In this document: positions 26,001 to 34,100 of the stretch, piece by piece
Layout: each line of letters opens with the position of its first letter
How positions within the stretch are numbered: position 1 is the stretch's first letter
Assembly (NCBI GenBank): GCA_001296005.1
Contig: LJHR01000022.1
Coordinates: 1-64,000 of the forward strand
Direction of reading: 5' to 3'
Origin: an alpha proteobacterium AAP38
GTDB lineage: Bacteria; Pseudomonadota; Alphaproteobacteria; Azospirillales; Azospirillaceae
Length of the DNA stretch: 64,000 nt
Notes under the pieces: model-generated
Seen by the model: the letters and a program-made list of their open reading frames with translations, nothing else
Databases searched by the model: none
Told to the model about the DNA's origin: nothing
Position numbers and translations under genes: made by a program

Positions 26001-26327
26001 TCAGGCAGCGCTGCTATTCTGGGAACGGCGGGACATGACCTCTGCCAGGAAGGCGCGGTCGACAGCCGGATAACGCGACGGCATTTCCCGTTCGATCCGG
26101 TCCATCAGATCCTCCGCCGCCATCCGCCCGTTATACTCGACATAGAGCAGATACCAGGCAGCGAAGGTGCGACCGGTGATGCGCGGGTCCTGATCATCGC
26201 GAAGTTCAGGCAGAACCCAATAGCCAAAACGCCCATCGGCCCGTTCACCGACGAACGGCAGCTTGGTCACCGGCAGACGGTATGCTGCGGATTGATGGTT
26301 CATGTTGGGCTGTGCCGGTTTCGACAT
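26001..26327 (-). CDS. Conserved-looking hypothetical protein, about 100 aa
   Basis: 108 residues from ATG 26327 or 100 from ATG 26303; neither has a clear ribosome site. It is soluble, with an aromatic-rich middle (FGYWVLPELRDDQDP, TFAAWYLLYVEYNGR) and a helical C-terminus (AEDLMDRIEREMPSRYPAVD). I do not recognise the family. It is divergent from the CAP-domain gene across a 120-base AT-rich gap with a palindrome, which suggests joint regulation. Confidence 0.6.
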   Translation of the reverse strand: MSKPAQPNMNHQSAAYRLPVTKLPFVGERADGRFGYWVLPELRDDQDPRITGRTFAAWYLLYVEYNGRMAAEDLMDRIEREMPSRYPAVDRAFLAEVMSRRSQNSSAA

Positions 26328-26383
26328 GATGCGATGGCGTTCGAATACGGGGGGGATGCGGACGGGGTTAGACTTTGTTAAAC

Positions 26384-26415
26384 TGTCGTTTACAAGTAAT
26401 CGGTAAGAAACGACA
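26384..26415. promoter_or_regulatory. Palindrome between divergent genes
   Basis: TGTCGTTT (26384-26391) and AAACGACA (26408-26415) form an 8-bp inverted repeat around 16 bases, in an AT-rich gap that must hold the promoters of both flanking genes. A TATATA stretch at about 26425-26430 is a possible -10 for the plus-strand gene. Confidence 0.35.
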
Positions 26416-26444
26416 ATTAACTACTATATACGGTGGGAATCGGG

Positions 26445-27386
26445 ATGCAATGCCTGTTCAGGTTAGGGGATGATCGCCCGGTTGTCACATGTGCGGATGG
26501 TTATGTCCGAACGGATGGGGTGGGACGACGGGGTCTGCTGGCGGGTGCGATTGCCCTGTTTCTGGCCCCCGCAGCCCGCGCAGCTGTTGCCGATGCGGCA
26601 ACATTGGTGAAGGCTAATAGCCTGCCCAGCGCGGCGATGGCTGCCTATCTCGATCAGTTTCAGGATTTTCAGCGGGAATCCGGCGCCCCCATCACAGGCG
26701 ACCCGTTATTCCAGGCGGAAATGGCGGCGGCGCGGGCGACGGGCGCCACGCGTCTGGCGGAAGGCGCCTCCTTCCTGCGTGATGATGCGGAACTGAGCTG
26801 GATTGCGCGCCATTATGCCGCACAGCTAGCGGCGGGTGCCCCCTTCGCGCATGAGGATGCGGGCGGACGTCATCCGGGTGACCGCATCGCCCTGCTGCAC
26901 CGGCGCATGGTGGGGGTGAATGCCGAAAACCTGTTCACCAACAGCGTCTTCGACCCCGACCGGGCAGAGGCGGCGGGGCGGCTGGCCGTGGATAATCTGA
27001 TGCAATCGCCGGGGCACCGGGCCAACATCCTTGACCCGCGCTGGACCCATGCCGGATGCGGTGCGGCGGCAGGACGGGAAGGGTTCTTCCTGGTGCAGCT
27101 GTTCGCTGAACGCGCAGCATTGCTGATGGAGGCGATGCCCGTGCGCCTGTCCCCCGGCACGCCCCTTCCCGCCGGCTGTCAGCAGGCCGCCGAGGGGACC
27201 TTCAGCGGCCTGGCGCTGGTGCCCTTGGACCGTGAGGTGGCGGCGGAGGATTTCATGCGGCCAGGATCAGCAACAGCACCGACCCGCAGGGGACCGCACC
27301 GCAGCTTCTTCGCCCGCACGCAGGAAATGACGGCCCGGACGGCGAAATTCACCATCCATCCGGGCCCGATGCTACTGGTCAACTGA
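26445..27386 (+). CDS. Secreted CAP (SCP/PR-1) domain protein
   Basis: About 313 residues from ATG 26445 (GTG starts at 26433 or further in are possible). A twin-arginine-like signal (VGRRGLLAGAIALFLAP) ends in a likely cleavage site ARAAVA. The CAP domain spans about 60-230. It has a WIARHYAAQLAAG helix, FAHEDAGG (family H), GVNAENLF (family E) and DNLMQSPGHRANILD, with AGCGAA later, close to the YkwD-type bacterial consensus. The 90-residue tail has no recognisable domain. Function of bacterial CAP proteins is mostly unknown. Confidence 0.8.
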   Translation: MQCLFRLGDDRPVVTCADGYVRTDGVGRRGLLAGAIALFLAPAARAAVADAATLVKANSLPSAAMAAYLDQFQDFQRESGAPITGDPLFQAEMAAARATGATRLAEGASFLRDDAELSWIARHYAAQLAAGAPFAHEDAGGRHPGDRIALLHRRMVGVNAENLFTNSVFDPDRAEAAGRLAVDNLMQSPGHRANILDPRWTHAGCGAAAGREGFFLVQLFAERAALLMEAMPVRLSPGTPLPAGCQQAAEGTFSGLALVPLDREVAAEDFMRPGSATAPTRRGPHRSFFARTQEMTARTAKFTIHPGPMLLVN

Positions 27387-27396
27387 GAATCCAACA

Positions 27397-27472
27397 GGCC
27401 GGCGACCGCCGGTCCGCCGCCCATGCGGCGTAAGCCAAGCCGCCGGATGGCGGCGCCCGGCGCCTGAGGGAA
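27397..27472 (+). repeat. Hairpin-rich dispersed repeat, copy B
   Basis: Directly after the CAP gene stop. Four GC-rich arms follow one another: GGCGACCGCC, GCCGCCCATGCGGC, CCGCCGGATGGCGG and GCGCCCGGCGC, ending CTGAGGGAA. The order and sequence match copy C (48712-48790) and, with one arm missing, copy A. Confidence 0.7.
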
Positions 27473-27499
27473 CGTGCAAGTTAGGGAACGTGCAAGTTA
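27468..27499. repeat. 16-bp tandem duplication spanning a stop codon
   Basis: GGGAACGTGCAAGTTA occurs twice in direct succession (27468-27483, 27484-27499). The first copy begins inside the tail of repeat copy B. The second ends with the stop codon of the CHCC zinc-finger gene. Confidence 0.85.
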
Positions 27500-27685
27500 A
27501 TGCCCGTGGCCGCCGCCGGCGGCCTTGCCGGCTTCGGTCTGCACATAATGGCGGCCACAATAGGGGCAATCGACATTGCCCTTGGGCGACAGGGTCAGAT
27601 AGACCAGCGGGTGGCCCAGCGCACCGCCGCCGCCATCGCAGCCGACGGTGTCTTCGTCGATATAGATGGTCTCGGCCGGCTGCAT
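27497..27685 (-). CDS. CHCC-type zinc-finger protein (NDUFS6-like)
   Basis: 62 residues from ATG 27685 with AGGAA upstream. The pattern C-x8-H-x14-C-x2-C (VGCDGGGGALGHPLVYL then CPYCGRHYV) defines the zf-CHCC family. Alphaproteobacterial members are homologues of the mitochondrial complex I accessory subunit NDUFS6. A role in complex I assembly or a moonlighting zinc role is family inference. A Gly/His tail (AAGGGHGH) closes the protein. Confidence 0.88.
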   Translation of the reverse strand: MQPAETIYIDEDTVGCDGGGGALGHPLVYLTLSPKGNVDCPYCGRHYVQTEAGKAAGGGHGH

Positions 27686-27894
27686 GTCTGTCGTTCCTTG
27701 AAGCTTACTGTTCGGATCCCGATATCCGGGGTGCGGCGCATCATACTCCGGCGCGCGGTTTGCGCAAGAGAGCCGGCCCCGCCCCTGTCCGGCCCCTGCC
27801 CTTCGGCAAATTGACCGGCGGCGGCGGTGGGTGTACGCCAGACCCATGTCCCGCGACAAAACAATGTCGCCCACCCATCGGGAACCCATCCCCC

Positions 27895-28881
27895 ATGCCT
27901 GACAGCCTGAACCGCCCCGCCGATACCTCTGCCACCGGCCATGCCCCCGCCGCCGCGGTGGAGATCAAGGATCTGCGCAAGACCTATCGCGGCACGCCCA
28001 AATCCCCGCCGAAAGAGGCGCTGAAGGGCATTTCGCTGACCATTCCACGCGGGTCGATCTATGGTCTGCTGGGCCCCAATGGGGCGGGCAAAAGCACGAC
28101 GATCAACATCCTGGCCGGTCTGGTGAACAAGACCAGCGGCAAGGCCAGCATCTGGGGCATCGATATCGATGAACAGCCCCGGTCGGCCCGCGCCGCCATC
28201 GGCGTGGTCCCGCAGGAACTGAACCTGGACCCGTTCTTCACCCCGCGTGAGATCCTGGACCTGCAAGCCGGCCTCTATGGCGTGCCCAAGTCGGAACGCC
28301 AGACCGATGCCCTGCTGGAAGCCGTGGGCCTGAAGGACAAGGCCAATGCCTATGCCCGCACCCTGTCGGGCGGCATGCGCCGCCGTCTGATGGTGGCCAA
28401 GGCCATGGTGCATGCCCCGCCGGTCCTGGTTCTGGACGAACCGACCGCCGGCGTGGACGTGGAACTGCGGCAAAGCCTGTGGGCCCATGTGCGCGAGTTG
28501 AACAAGGCCGGCACTACCATCGTCCTGACCACCCACTACCTTGAGGAAGCGCAGGAGTTGTGTGACACGATCGCCATCGTGAACCATGGTCAGGTCGTGG
28601 CCTGCGAATCGACAGAAAAGCTGCTGGGCCGTATCGACAGCAAGGAAATGGTGGTCACGCTGGATGCCGACCTGACGGAAGTGCCCGAGGCCTTCCGTGG
28701 CTTCGACGCCAAGCTGGACGGTACCCGCCGCCTGACCATCCATTACAAGCCCAGCCAGACCCGCGTCGCCGATCTGCTGGGCGCCATGGCGGCGGCGGGT
28801 CTGGCCGTGAAGGACCTGTCCATGGTCGAAAGCGACCTGGAGGATGTGTTCCTGGAAATGACCCGCGCGCCCGCCGCCTGA
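27895..28881 (+). CDS. ABC transporter ATP-binding protein (ABC-2 type)
   Basis: 328 residues from ATG 27895; a longer frame from 27490 overlaps the CHCC gene and is rejected. Walker A GPNGAGKST, Q-loop VVPQELNLD, signature LSGGMRRRL, Walker B VLVLDEPTAGVD, and switch His (LTTHYLEEA) are all present. A C-terminal regulatory region of about 90 residues follows. The sequence resembles YadG/drug-exporter ATPases. The permease usually encoded next door is absent; the next gene is a deacetylase. It must therefore pair with a permease elsewhere. Confidence 0.9.
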   Translation: MPDSLNRPADTSATGHAPAAAVEIKDLRKTYRGTPKSPPKEALKGISLTIPRGSIYGLLGPNGAGKSTTINILAGLVNKTSGKASIWGIDIDEQPRSARAAIGVVPQELNLDPFFTPREILDLQAGLYGVPKSERQTDALLEAVGLKDKANAYARTLSGGMRRRLMVAKAMVHAPPVLVLDEPTAGVDVELRQSLWAHVRELNKAGTTIVLTTHYLEEAQELCDTIAIVNHGQVVACESTEKLLGRIDSKEMVVTLDADLTEVPEAFRGFDAKLDGTRRLTIHYKPSQTRVADLLGAMAAAGLAVKDLSMVESDLEDVFLEMTRAPAA

Positions 28882-28891
28882 GGGTCTTTCC

Positions 28892-29731
28892 ATGCAGCCC
28901 CGCGCCATCCGCGTCATTGCCGATGACTACGCCCTGTCACCGGGCGTTTCGGAGGGCATCCTGACGCTGGCGCGGGCCGGGCGCCTGTCGGGAACCGGTG
29001 CCATGGTGCCGGGTCCGCGCTGGCGCGAAGATGCCAGACGCCTGCTGGACACGCCCGCCGGGTTCCAGACCGGTGTGCATCTGACCCTGACGGGCGGCCT
29101 GTCACCCCTGGGCCCGATGCCGGCCCTTTGCCCCGATGGCCGGTTCCCGACATTGGGCCGGTGGCTGGCCATGGCCCATGCTGGGCTGCTGTCGTCGGGG
29201 CCGGCGCAACGGGACCTGTCGGCAGAGATCGCGCGGCAGTTGGATGCGTTCGAAGGGGCGATGGGCCGGGCCCCGCATTTCGTGGACGGGCATCAGCATC
29301 TGCATCTTCTGCCCGGCATCCGGCCCTTGCTGCTGGACGCCATCGCCCGCCGCTATCCGCCCAGTTCCGTCTGGCTGCGCAATTGTGCGGAACCGGCGGG
29401 GCGCATCGTGCGGCGCGGCGTGACGGGGGCCAAGGCCCTGTTCATCGCGCTGCTGTCGCGGGGTCTGGCCCGTCAGGCCGCATCCCGTGCCATTCCCACA
29501 AATGCCGGCTTCAGCGGCATTTACGGGTTTGACGGCGACTTTCCCGCCTTGATGGAGCGTTTCCTTTTCGAATTGCCGGCAGGGGCCCTGGTGATGGTTC
29601 ACCCCGCCCTGCCCGACCAGGAACTGGCCGCCCTGGACCCGGTCGTGGCCGCGCGGCAGGCGGAAATGTCGTACCTTGCAGGGCAAGAATGGCCAGCCGC
29701 GCTATTCCGAGCCGGGCTGCGGCTTGGATAA
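28892..29731 (+). CDS. YdjC/ChbG-family carbohydrate deacetylase-like protein
   Basis: 279 residues, 10 bases after the ABC ATPase stop, so probably in one operon. The family's metal site is visible: Asp pair in VIADDYALS, His in TGVHLTLTGG, and His pair in DGHQHLHLLPG. Enzymes of this fold remove acetyl groups from N-acetylated sugars; the hopanoid-linked HpnK belongs to the same family. The substrate here is unknown. A late segment (NAGFSGIYGF, ALVMVHPALPD) also fits the family. Confidence 0.85.
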   Translation: MQPRAIRVIADDYALSPGVSEGILTLARAGRLSGTGAMVPGPRWREDARRLLDTPAGFQTGVHLTLTGGLSPLGPMPALCPDGRFPTLGRWLAMAHAGLLSSGPAQRDLSAEIARQLDAFEGAMGRAPHFVDGHQHLHLLPGIRPLLLDAIARRYPPSSVWLRNCAEPAGRIVRRGVTGAKALFIALLSRGLARQAASRAIPTNAGFSGIYGFDGDFPALMERFLFELPAGALVMVHPALPDQELAALDPVVAARQAEMSYLAGQEWPAALFRAGLRLG

Positions 29732-29765
29732 CGTGATCTTATGGCTTTCGGATAGGTTCAGGCCC

Positions 29766-29832
29766 GCGACAAGCGCGCCCAACGGTGGTACAATCCTCCA
29801 TGATTCGCTGATTTCAATACAGTCGCGAATCA
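29766..29832 (+). promoter_or_regulatory. Promoter and hairpin before the coiled-coil gene pair
   Basis: GCGACA (29766-29771), 17 bases, then TACAAT (29789-29794) is a fair sigma-70 match. The expected start site falls at the base of a stem TGATTCGC (29801-29808) with GCGAATCA (29825-29832). The hairpin would open the leader of the pair or serve as an operator. Confidence 0.4.
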
Positions 29833-29868
29833 GCGTTTGACCGGCAGCGCGGGATTGCCACATTGGAA

Positions 29869-30399
29869 ATGAATACCGTTCTTTTTGTGATCGGCATATT
29901 GGCCGCCATCGGCGCGGTCAGCATCGCGCTTGTGCGTCAGGTTCTCTATTATTCCCGCCGCGCCCATATCACCCGCGTGACGGAGCAGAACCGCGAACTG
30001 CACCGCAAGCAGGAAGAACTGACCAAGACCTATCGCGACGGTCAGGAGGGCGTGCGTCAGGCAGAGGTGGAGCGCAAGGCCGCCGCCACGCAGCTGGCCG
30101 ATGCCCAGCGCCGCCTGAAGATCGCCAAGGAAGATAATTACGTCCTCATCCATGAGGTGAACGAGCAGACGGGTTCGCGCCGCCTGTTCGTCGTGGCCAT
30201 GACGCTGGGCAGCACCCTGACGCTGGGCCAGAACATCGTGAAGGACTGCAAGTTCCGCAACGTGAAGCATTTCATCGAAATCTGGGCCGACAATGCCGAC
30301 GATGCCAACCGCATCGCCCGGACCAACTTCCCGCCCGACAATGGCTTCATCCTGTCCAAGGCCGTGCCGGCCAATCCGGCCGCCATCGCGGCGGAGTAA
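29869..30399 (+). CDS. Membrane-anchored coiled-coil protein, gene 1 of a pair
   Basis: 176 residues from ATG 29869 (a TTG at 29863 is possible). One N-terminal helix (VLFVIGILAAIGAVSIALV) is followed by a basic turn and a coiled coil (about 35-85, rich in Glu/Gln/Lys/Arg). A small C-terminal domain (about 100-165: LFVVAMTLGSTLTLGQ, HFIEIWADNADDANRIA) looks alpha/beta. I recognise no family. It is followed after 5 bases by a gene of the same design, so the two proteins probably work together at the inner membrane. Confidence 0.65.
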   Translation: MNTVLFVIGILAAIGAVSIALVRQVLYYSRRAHITRVTEQNRELHRKQEELTKTYRDGQEGVRQAEVERKAAATQLADAQRRLKIAKEDNYVLIHEVNEQTGSRRLFVVAMTLGSTLTLGQNIVKDCKFRNVKHFIEIWADNADDANRIARTNFPPDNGFILSKAVPANPAAIAAE

Positions 30400-30404
30400 G
30401 GCCC

Positions 30405-30926
30405 ATGCTGCTCCAGGTCGGTGTCATCCTCGTCGTTCTGGTTTCCATCGCCTATGCCGCGGCAGTGATGCGCCGCATCGAGTCCGATGTCGTGCAGTAT
30501 CAGCGCGACCTGCGCGCCGTGGAGGAGGACCAACACAAGCTGGAAGTGGCGTGCAACACGCTGCGCGGCCTGTGCAATCAGGTGGGCGAGGAGATGGCGA
30601 AGCTGCGCGCCGACATCACGGAAGTGACGGACGCCCGCGCCCAGTTGGAGGCGGAGATCAACGCCCTGTCGGAAGCGCCCAAACAGCGGCTCTACATGTT
30701 TGACAAGGGAACCATCGGCCATGGCAAATTGTGGGAAGTGCTGATCACCAATGCCGGCGGCAACGAAAGCAGCGTGGCGGGTGATCAGGCCGTGGAATGG
30801 GCCAATGGCCGTACCTATATTGTACCAGGAACGACTGATCGCGATGCCAAGTTCCGGGCGGAACCAAAGTTCCTGCCCTCAATGGGATATCGGATCATGA
30901 AGGTTGAACGGTTCCGGCGCGCCTGA
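30405..30926 (+). CDS. Membrane-anchored coiled-coil protein, gene 2 of a pair
   Basis: 173 residues. An N-terminal helix (LLQVGVILVVLVSIAYAAAV) precedes a long coiled coil (about 22-92, with C50 and C57 inside) and a beta-like C-terminal domain (about 95-173: RLYMFDKGTIGHGKLWEVLI, ANGRTYIVPG). It starts 5 bases after gene 1, and both share topology but not sequence. The function is unknown to me. A structural or tethering role is plausible; nothing suggests an enzyme. Confidence 0.65.
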   Translation: MLLQVGVILVVLVSIAYAAAVMRRIESDVVQYQRDLRAVEEDQHKLEVACNTLRGLCNQVGEEMAKLRADITEVTDARAQLEAEINALSEAPKQRLYMFDKGTIGHGKLWEVLITNAGGNESSVAGDQAVEWANGRTYIVPGTTDRDAKFRAEPKFLPSMGYRIMKVERFRRA

Positions 30927-30985
30927 CGTCAATCCTTGTCCTTGGGAGATGACGCCACCCCACGCCGGACGGGGAGGGAGGCGTC

Positions 30986-32449
30986 ATGGCCGATGCGGTC
31001 ATCGAGTTCCCGACAGGGCAGGTGCGTCAGCGTCTATCGGGCGCCGCCGACAAGCGCCTGCACACCGCCTTTGCCCAGTTGCGCGCCGGCTGGCGCCGCG
31101 ATGCCGGCCTGTCGCCCGAACGGCGTGATGAGGCGCTGGACCATCTGGGCCGCGCCTTGGTGAAATATCAGGCGGCCCTGGTGGAGGCCGTGTCGCAGGA
31201 TTTCGGCAGCCGGTCCCCGCATGAGACGCGGCTGGCCGATATCCATGCCAGCCTGTCGGCCATCCGGTTCGCCCAGCGGCATTTCCGCCGCTGGATGCGG
31301 CCCCGCCGCGTGGGCGTGGCCCTGCCCTTCCTGCCGGGCCGCGCACGGGTACAGAGGGTGCCCCTGGGCGTGGTGGGGATCATCAGCCCCTGGAACTATC
31401 CCATCCAACTGGCGCTGGTGCCGCTGGCCGCAGCCATTGCCGCCGGTAACCGCGTGTTGCTGAAGCCGTCGGAACGCACCCCGCGCACCAGCAGCCTGCT
31501 GGAACGGTTGCTGGCGGAGGTGTTCGACCCGTCAGAGGTAGCGGTGGTGACGGGGGATGTGGACATGGCGCAGGCCGTCACCCACCTGCCCCTGGACCAT
31601 CTGCTGTTCACCGGATCCACCGGGGCGGGGCGGCAGGTGATGCGGGCGGCGTCCGATGCGCTGGTCCCCGTCACCCTGGAACTGGGCGGCAAGTCGCCCG
31701 CCATCATCGGCCCCGGCTATGATCTGGAACAGGCGGCGGAGCGCATTGCCGTCGGCAAGCTGCTGAATGCCGGCCAGACCTGTATCGCACCCGATTACGT
31801 GCTGGTGCCGCGCGGGCGGGAACTGGAGTTTGTGGAGTATTTTGAGCGCGCGGTGACGCGGCTTTACCCCAGGCTGGGCGACAATCCCGACTACACATCC
31901 ATCATCAGCGACGCCCAGTATGAGCGGCTGCTGGGCCTGATCGACGATGCCAGACGGCGCGGCGCCCATGCGCGCTTCATCAATCCGGCGGGCGAGGCGC
32001 TGGAACCGGCGCGGCGCAAGCTGGCCCCCACCCTGCTGTGGCAGGTGCCCGAAGAGGCCGACATCATGCGGCAGGAGATTTTCGGACCCGTCCTGCCCAT
32101 CCTGCCCTATACGGCGCTGGAGGAGACGGTGGGCATCGTGAACAGCCGGCCCCGCCCCCTGGCACTCTACCTGTTCAGCCATCGTACGCTGGATGTGGAT
32201 TTCGTGCTGGCCCGTATACGGGCCGGCGGCGTGACACTGAACGATACCTTGCTGCACGCGGCCCAGGATGCGCTGCCCTTTGGCGGCATCGGGGAAAGCG
32301 GCATGGGCGCCTATCACGGGGAGGCCGGGTTCCGGACCTTCAGCCATGAACAGCCCGTTTTCAAGGCCAGCCGGTTCAGCGCGGCCCGCCTGATCCGTCC
32401 GCCCTATGGTGACCGGATCGACCAGATCCTGCGCTGGCTGATCCGGTGA
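30986..32449 (+). CDS. Coniferyl-aldehyde-type aldehyde dehydrogenase
   Basis: 487 residues, a full-length NAD(P)-dependent aldehyde dehydrogenase. Key sites: SPWNYPIQL and LKPSERTPRT (coenzyme), FTGSTGAGRQV, catalytic Glu in LELGGKSP, and nucleophile Cys in NAGQTCIAPDYV. The C-terminal FGGIGESGMGAYHGEAGF and YGDR end are typical of the CalB/ALDH3-like group, which lacks the N-terminal extension of other classes. It oxidises aromatic or medium-chain aldehydes; the true substrate is not deducible. GGGAGG at about 30974 serves as ribosome site. Confidence 0.88.
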   Translation: MADAVIEFPTGQVRQRLSGAADKRLHTAFAQLRAGWRRDAGLSPERRDEALDHLGRALVKYQAALVEAVSQDFGSRSPHETRLADIHASLSAIRFAQRHFRRWMRPRRVGVALPFLPGRARVQRVPLGVVGIISPWNYPIQLALVPLAAAIAAGNRVLLKPSERTPRTSSLLERLLAEVFDPSEVAVVTGDVDMAQAVTHLPLDHLLFTGSTGAGRQVMRAASDALVPVTLELGGKSPAIIGPGYDLEQAAERIAVGKLLNAGQTCIAPDYVLVPRGRELEFVEYFERAVTRLYPRLGDNPDYTSIISDAQYERLLGLIDDARRRGAHARFINPAGEALEPARRKLAPTLLWQVPEEADIMRQEIFGPVLPILPYTALEETVGIVNSRPRPLALYLFSHRTLDVDFVLARIRAGGVTLNDTLLHAAQDALPFGGIGESGMGAYHGEAGFRTFSHEQPVFKASRFSAARLIRPPYGDRIDQILRWLIR

Positions 32450-32489
32450 CCGCTTTCGCCGGAACCGGGATTGCGATAATCAGGAAGGC

Positions 32490-33266
32490 ATGGATATCGC
32501 CTCCCCCACCCTGTTGACCGCCGCCGATCCGGCGCCCGTCCGCATCCTGAACCCGACCGCATCCAGTCCCCTGCTGCTGGTCTGTGACCATGCCGGCAAG
32601 GCCGTGCCGGTGGCCCTGCACGGGCTGGGGGTGCCGGAAGCAGAACTGGACCGGCATATCGGCTGGGATATCGGGGCGGCGGCAGTGACGGAGGGGCTGG
32701 TCCGGCGTCTGGACGCGCGGGCCGTGCTGTCGGTCTATTCCCGGCTGGTTGTGGATTGCAACCGCTGGCCCGACAGCCCGACCCTGATGCCCGCCATCAG
32801 CGACGGTACGCCGGTCCCTGCCAACCAGGATCTATCCGACACGGCGCGGGCCCTGCGCATGGAGGCCCTGTACCAGCCCTATCACGACGCCATCACGGCG
32901 GAACGCGCGCGCATACAGGCAGAGGGGCAGGTACCCGTCCTGATCTCCATCCACAGCTTCACGCCGCAGATGAACGGGTTCCAGCGGCCCTGGCAGGTGG
33001 GCGTGCTGTGGAACCGCGACGGGCGGCTGGCCCTGCCCATGCTGGCGGCATTGCGGGCCGAAGGTGACCTGACCGTCGGCGACAACGAACCCTACAGCGC
33101 GCGCACCGGCACCGATTTCACCATCATCCACCATGGGGAGGCGGCGAACCTGCCCGTGCTGATGCTGGAGATCCGTCAGGACCTGATCGCAGATGCAGCG
33201 GGCGCCGATGCCTGGGCGGCACGGCTGGCCCGGCTGCTCCCGGTCGTCATCGCGGGGCTGACCTAA
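32490..33266 (+). CDS. N-formylglutamate amidohydrolase family protein
   Basis: 258 residues. Family marks: LLVCDHAGKAVP, HIGWDIGAAAV, RLVVDCNRWPDSPTL, and ISIHSFTPQMNG with the metal-binding His. The C-terminal part has TIIHHGEAANLPVLMLEIRQD. True HutG acts in histidine breakdown, but no hut genes are nearby, and many members of this family have other or unknown roles. The gene is 40 bases after the aldehyde dehydrogenase and may be co-transcribed. Confidence 0.85.
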   Translation: MDIASPTLLTAADPAPVRILNPTASSPLLLVCDHAGKAVPVALHGLGVPEAELDRHIGWDIGAAAVTEGLVRRLDARAVLSVYSRLVVDCNRWPDSPTLMPAISDGTPVPANQDLSDTARALRMEALYQPYHDAITAERARIQAEGQVPVLISIHSFTPQMNGFQRPWQVGVLWNRDGRLALPMLAALRAEGDLTVGDNEPYSARTGTDFTIIHHGEAANLPVLMLEIRQDLIADAAGADAWAARLARLLPVVIAGLT

Positions 33267-33272
33267 TTTCGG

Positions 33273-33449
33273 TCAGCGCGCGGCCTCAAACTCCTCCAGC
33301 AGGGCGCCGACATCCAGCGCCTGCAAAGCGGCGAGCGCCTGGTTCAGATCGTCAGCGCAACGGCGCAGCTGCTGCGCATGGAAGCTGATATTGGCGGCGT
33401 GGGTGGCGATGTGACCGTGGGGCAGACGGGTGCGCATATCGATGACCAT
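33273..33449 (-). CDS. Small hypothetical protein, 58 aa
   Basis: From ATG 33449 with AGGGGG upstream; a longer frame to 33539 lacks a ribosome site. The product is helical (HAANISFHAQQLRRCADDLN, then ALQALDVGALLEEFE) with an acidic C-terminus and no membrane segment. It converges with the amidohydrolase gene, only 6 bases away. No family recognised. Confidence 0.5.
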   Translation of the reverse strand: MVIDMRTRLPHGHIATHAANISFHAQQLRRCADDLNQALAALQALDVGALLEEFEAAR

Positions 33450-33656
33450 TTGGGTCCCCCTGTAAGAGCCGAGTCCGATACTTTTGGTTATATGTTCTTG
33501 TCTTGACCCTATTGATGCACGACCCGACGATTGTATCAATCAGAAAAGTAACACCTAGTAATAGGTTAAAATTTTAGATGGTTTCCTTTAAAACCGGGTC
33601 GGGATACACCATTTGCGTCGACACGTTCGACCAACCAATCCCAGGGAAGCCTGACC

Positions 33657-33950
33657 ATGGACGACCAGACCCGTATCGAGCTTGAAGCCGCGGCTTTCCG
33701 CCGTTTGGTGGCGCATTTGCAGACCCGCACCGATGTCCAGAATATCGATCTGATGAATCTGGCGGGTTTCTGCCGGAACTGCCTGTCGAAATGGTACCGC
33801 GCCGCCGCCGATGAAAAAGGCGTGGCCGTCAGCGATGCCGAGGCGCGCGAGCATGTCTATGGCATGCCGTACGATGAATGGAAGGCTAAGCACCAGCGTG
33901 AGGCCACCGCCGAACAGAAGGCCGCGTTCCAGCAGGCCAATGCCCACTGA
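33657..33950 (+). CDS. DUF1244 family protein
   Basis: 97 residues, all-helical. The family core is visible: AAFRRLVAHLQTRTDVQNI, DLMNLAGFCRNCLSKWYR, and EHVYGMPYDEWKAKHQ. DUF1244 proteins are common in proteobacteria and homodimeric in solved structures, but have no known reaction. AT-rich DNA (33540-33600) before it probably holds the promoter. Confidence 0.88.
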   Translation: MDDQTRIELEAAAFRRLVAHLQTRTDVQNIDLMNLAGFCRNCLSKWYRAAADEKGVAVSDAEAREHVYGMPYDEWKAKHQREATAEQKAAFQQANAH

Positions 33951-34039
33951 TATCAGCGGCATGGGCGGCGTGGCGGTAGTCACCGCCGTACATTTATGGC
34001 CGTTGGTAAGAGAATCGGGCCGGGTTCCGCGCAAACAAA

Positions 34040-34069
34040 AACCCCGCTGTCCAGCTGGACAGCGGGGTT
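34040..34069. terminator. Bidirectional terminator
   Basis: A perfect 13-bp stem (34040-34052 with 34057-34069) with an AGCT loop. On the minus strand it is followed by a TTTTTGTTT tract, serving the DJ-1-like gene; on the plus strand TTCTTC follows, serving the DUF1244 gene. Confidence 0.85.
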
Positions 34070-34100
34070 CTTCGTCACCAGGACAAGCCTGCCTGAAATA

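Noticed and set aside
27490-27894. N-terminal extension of the ABC ATPase gene
   Set aside because: It overlaps the CHCC zinc-finger gene on the other strand and reads as low-complexity sequence; ATG 27895 matches the start of the conserved protein.
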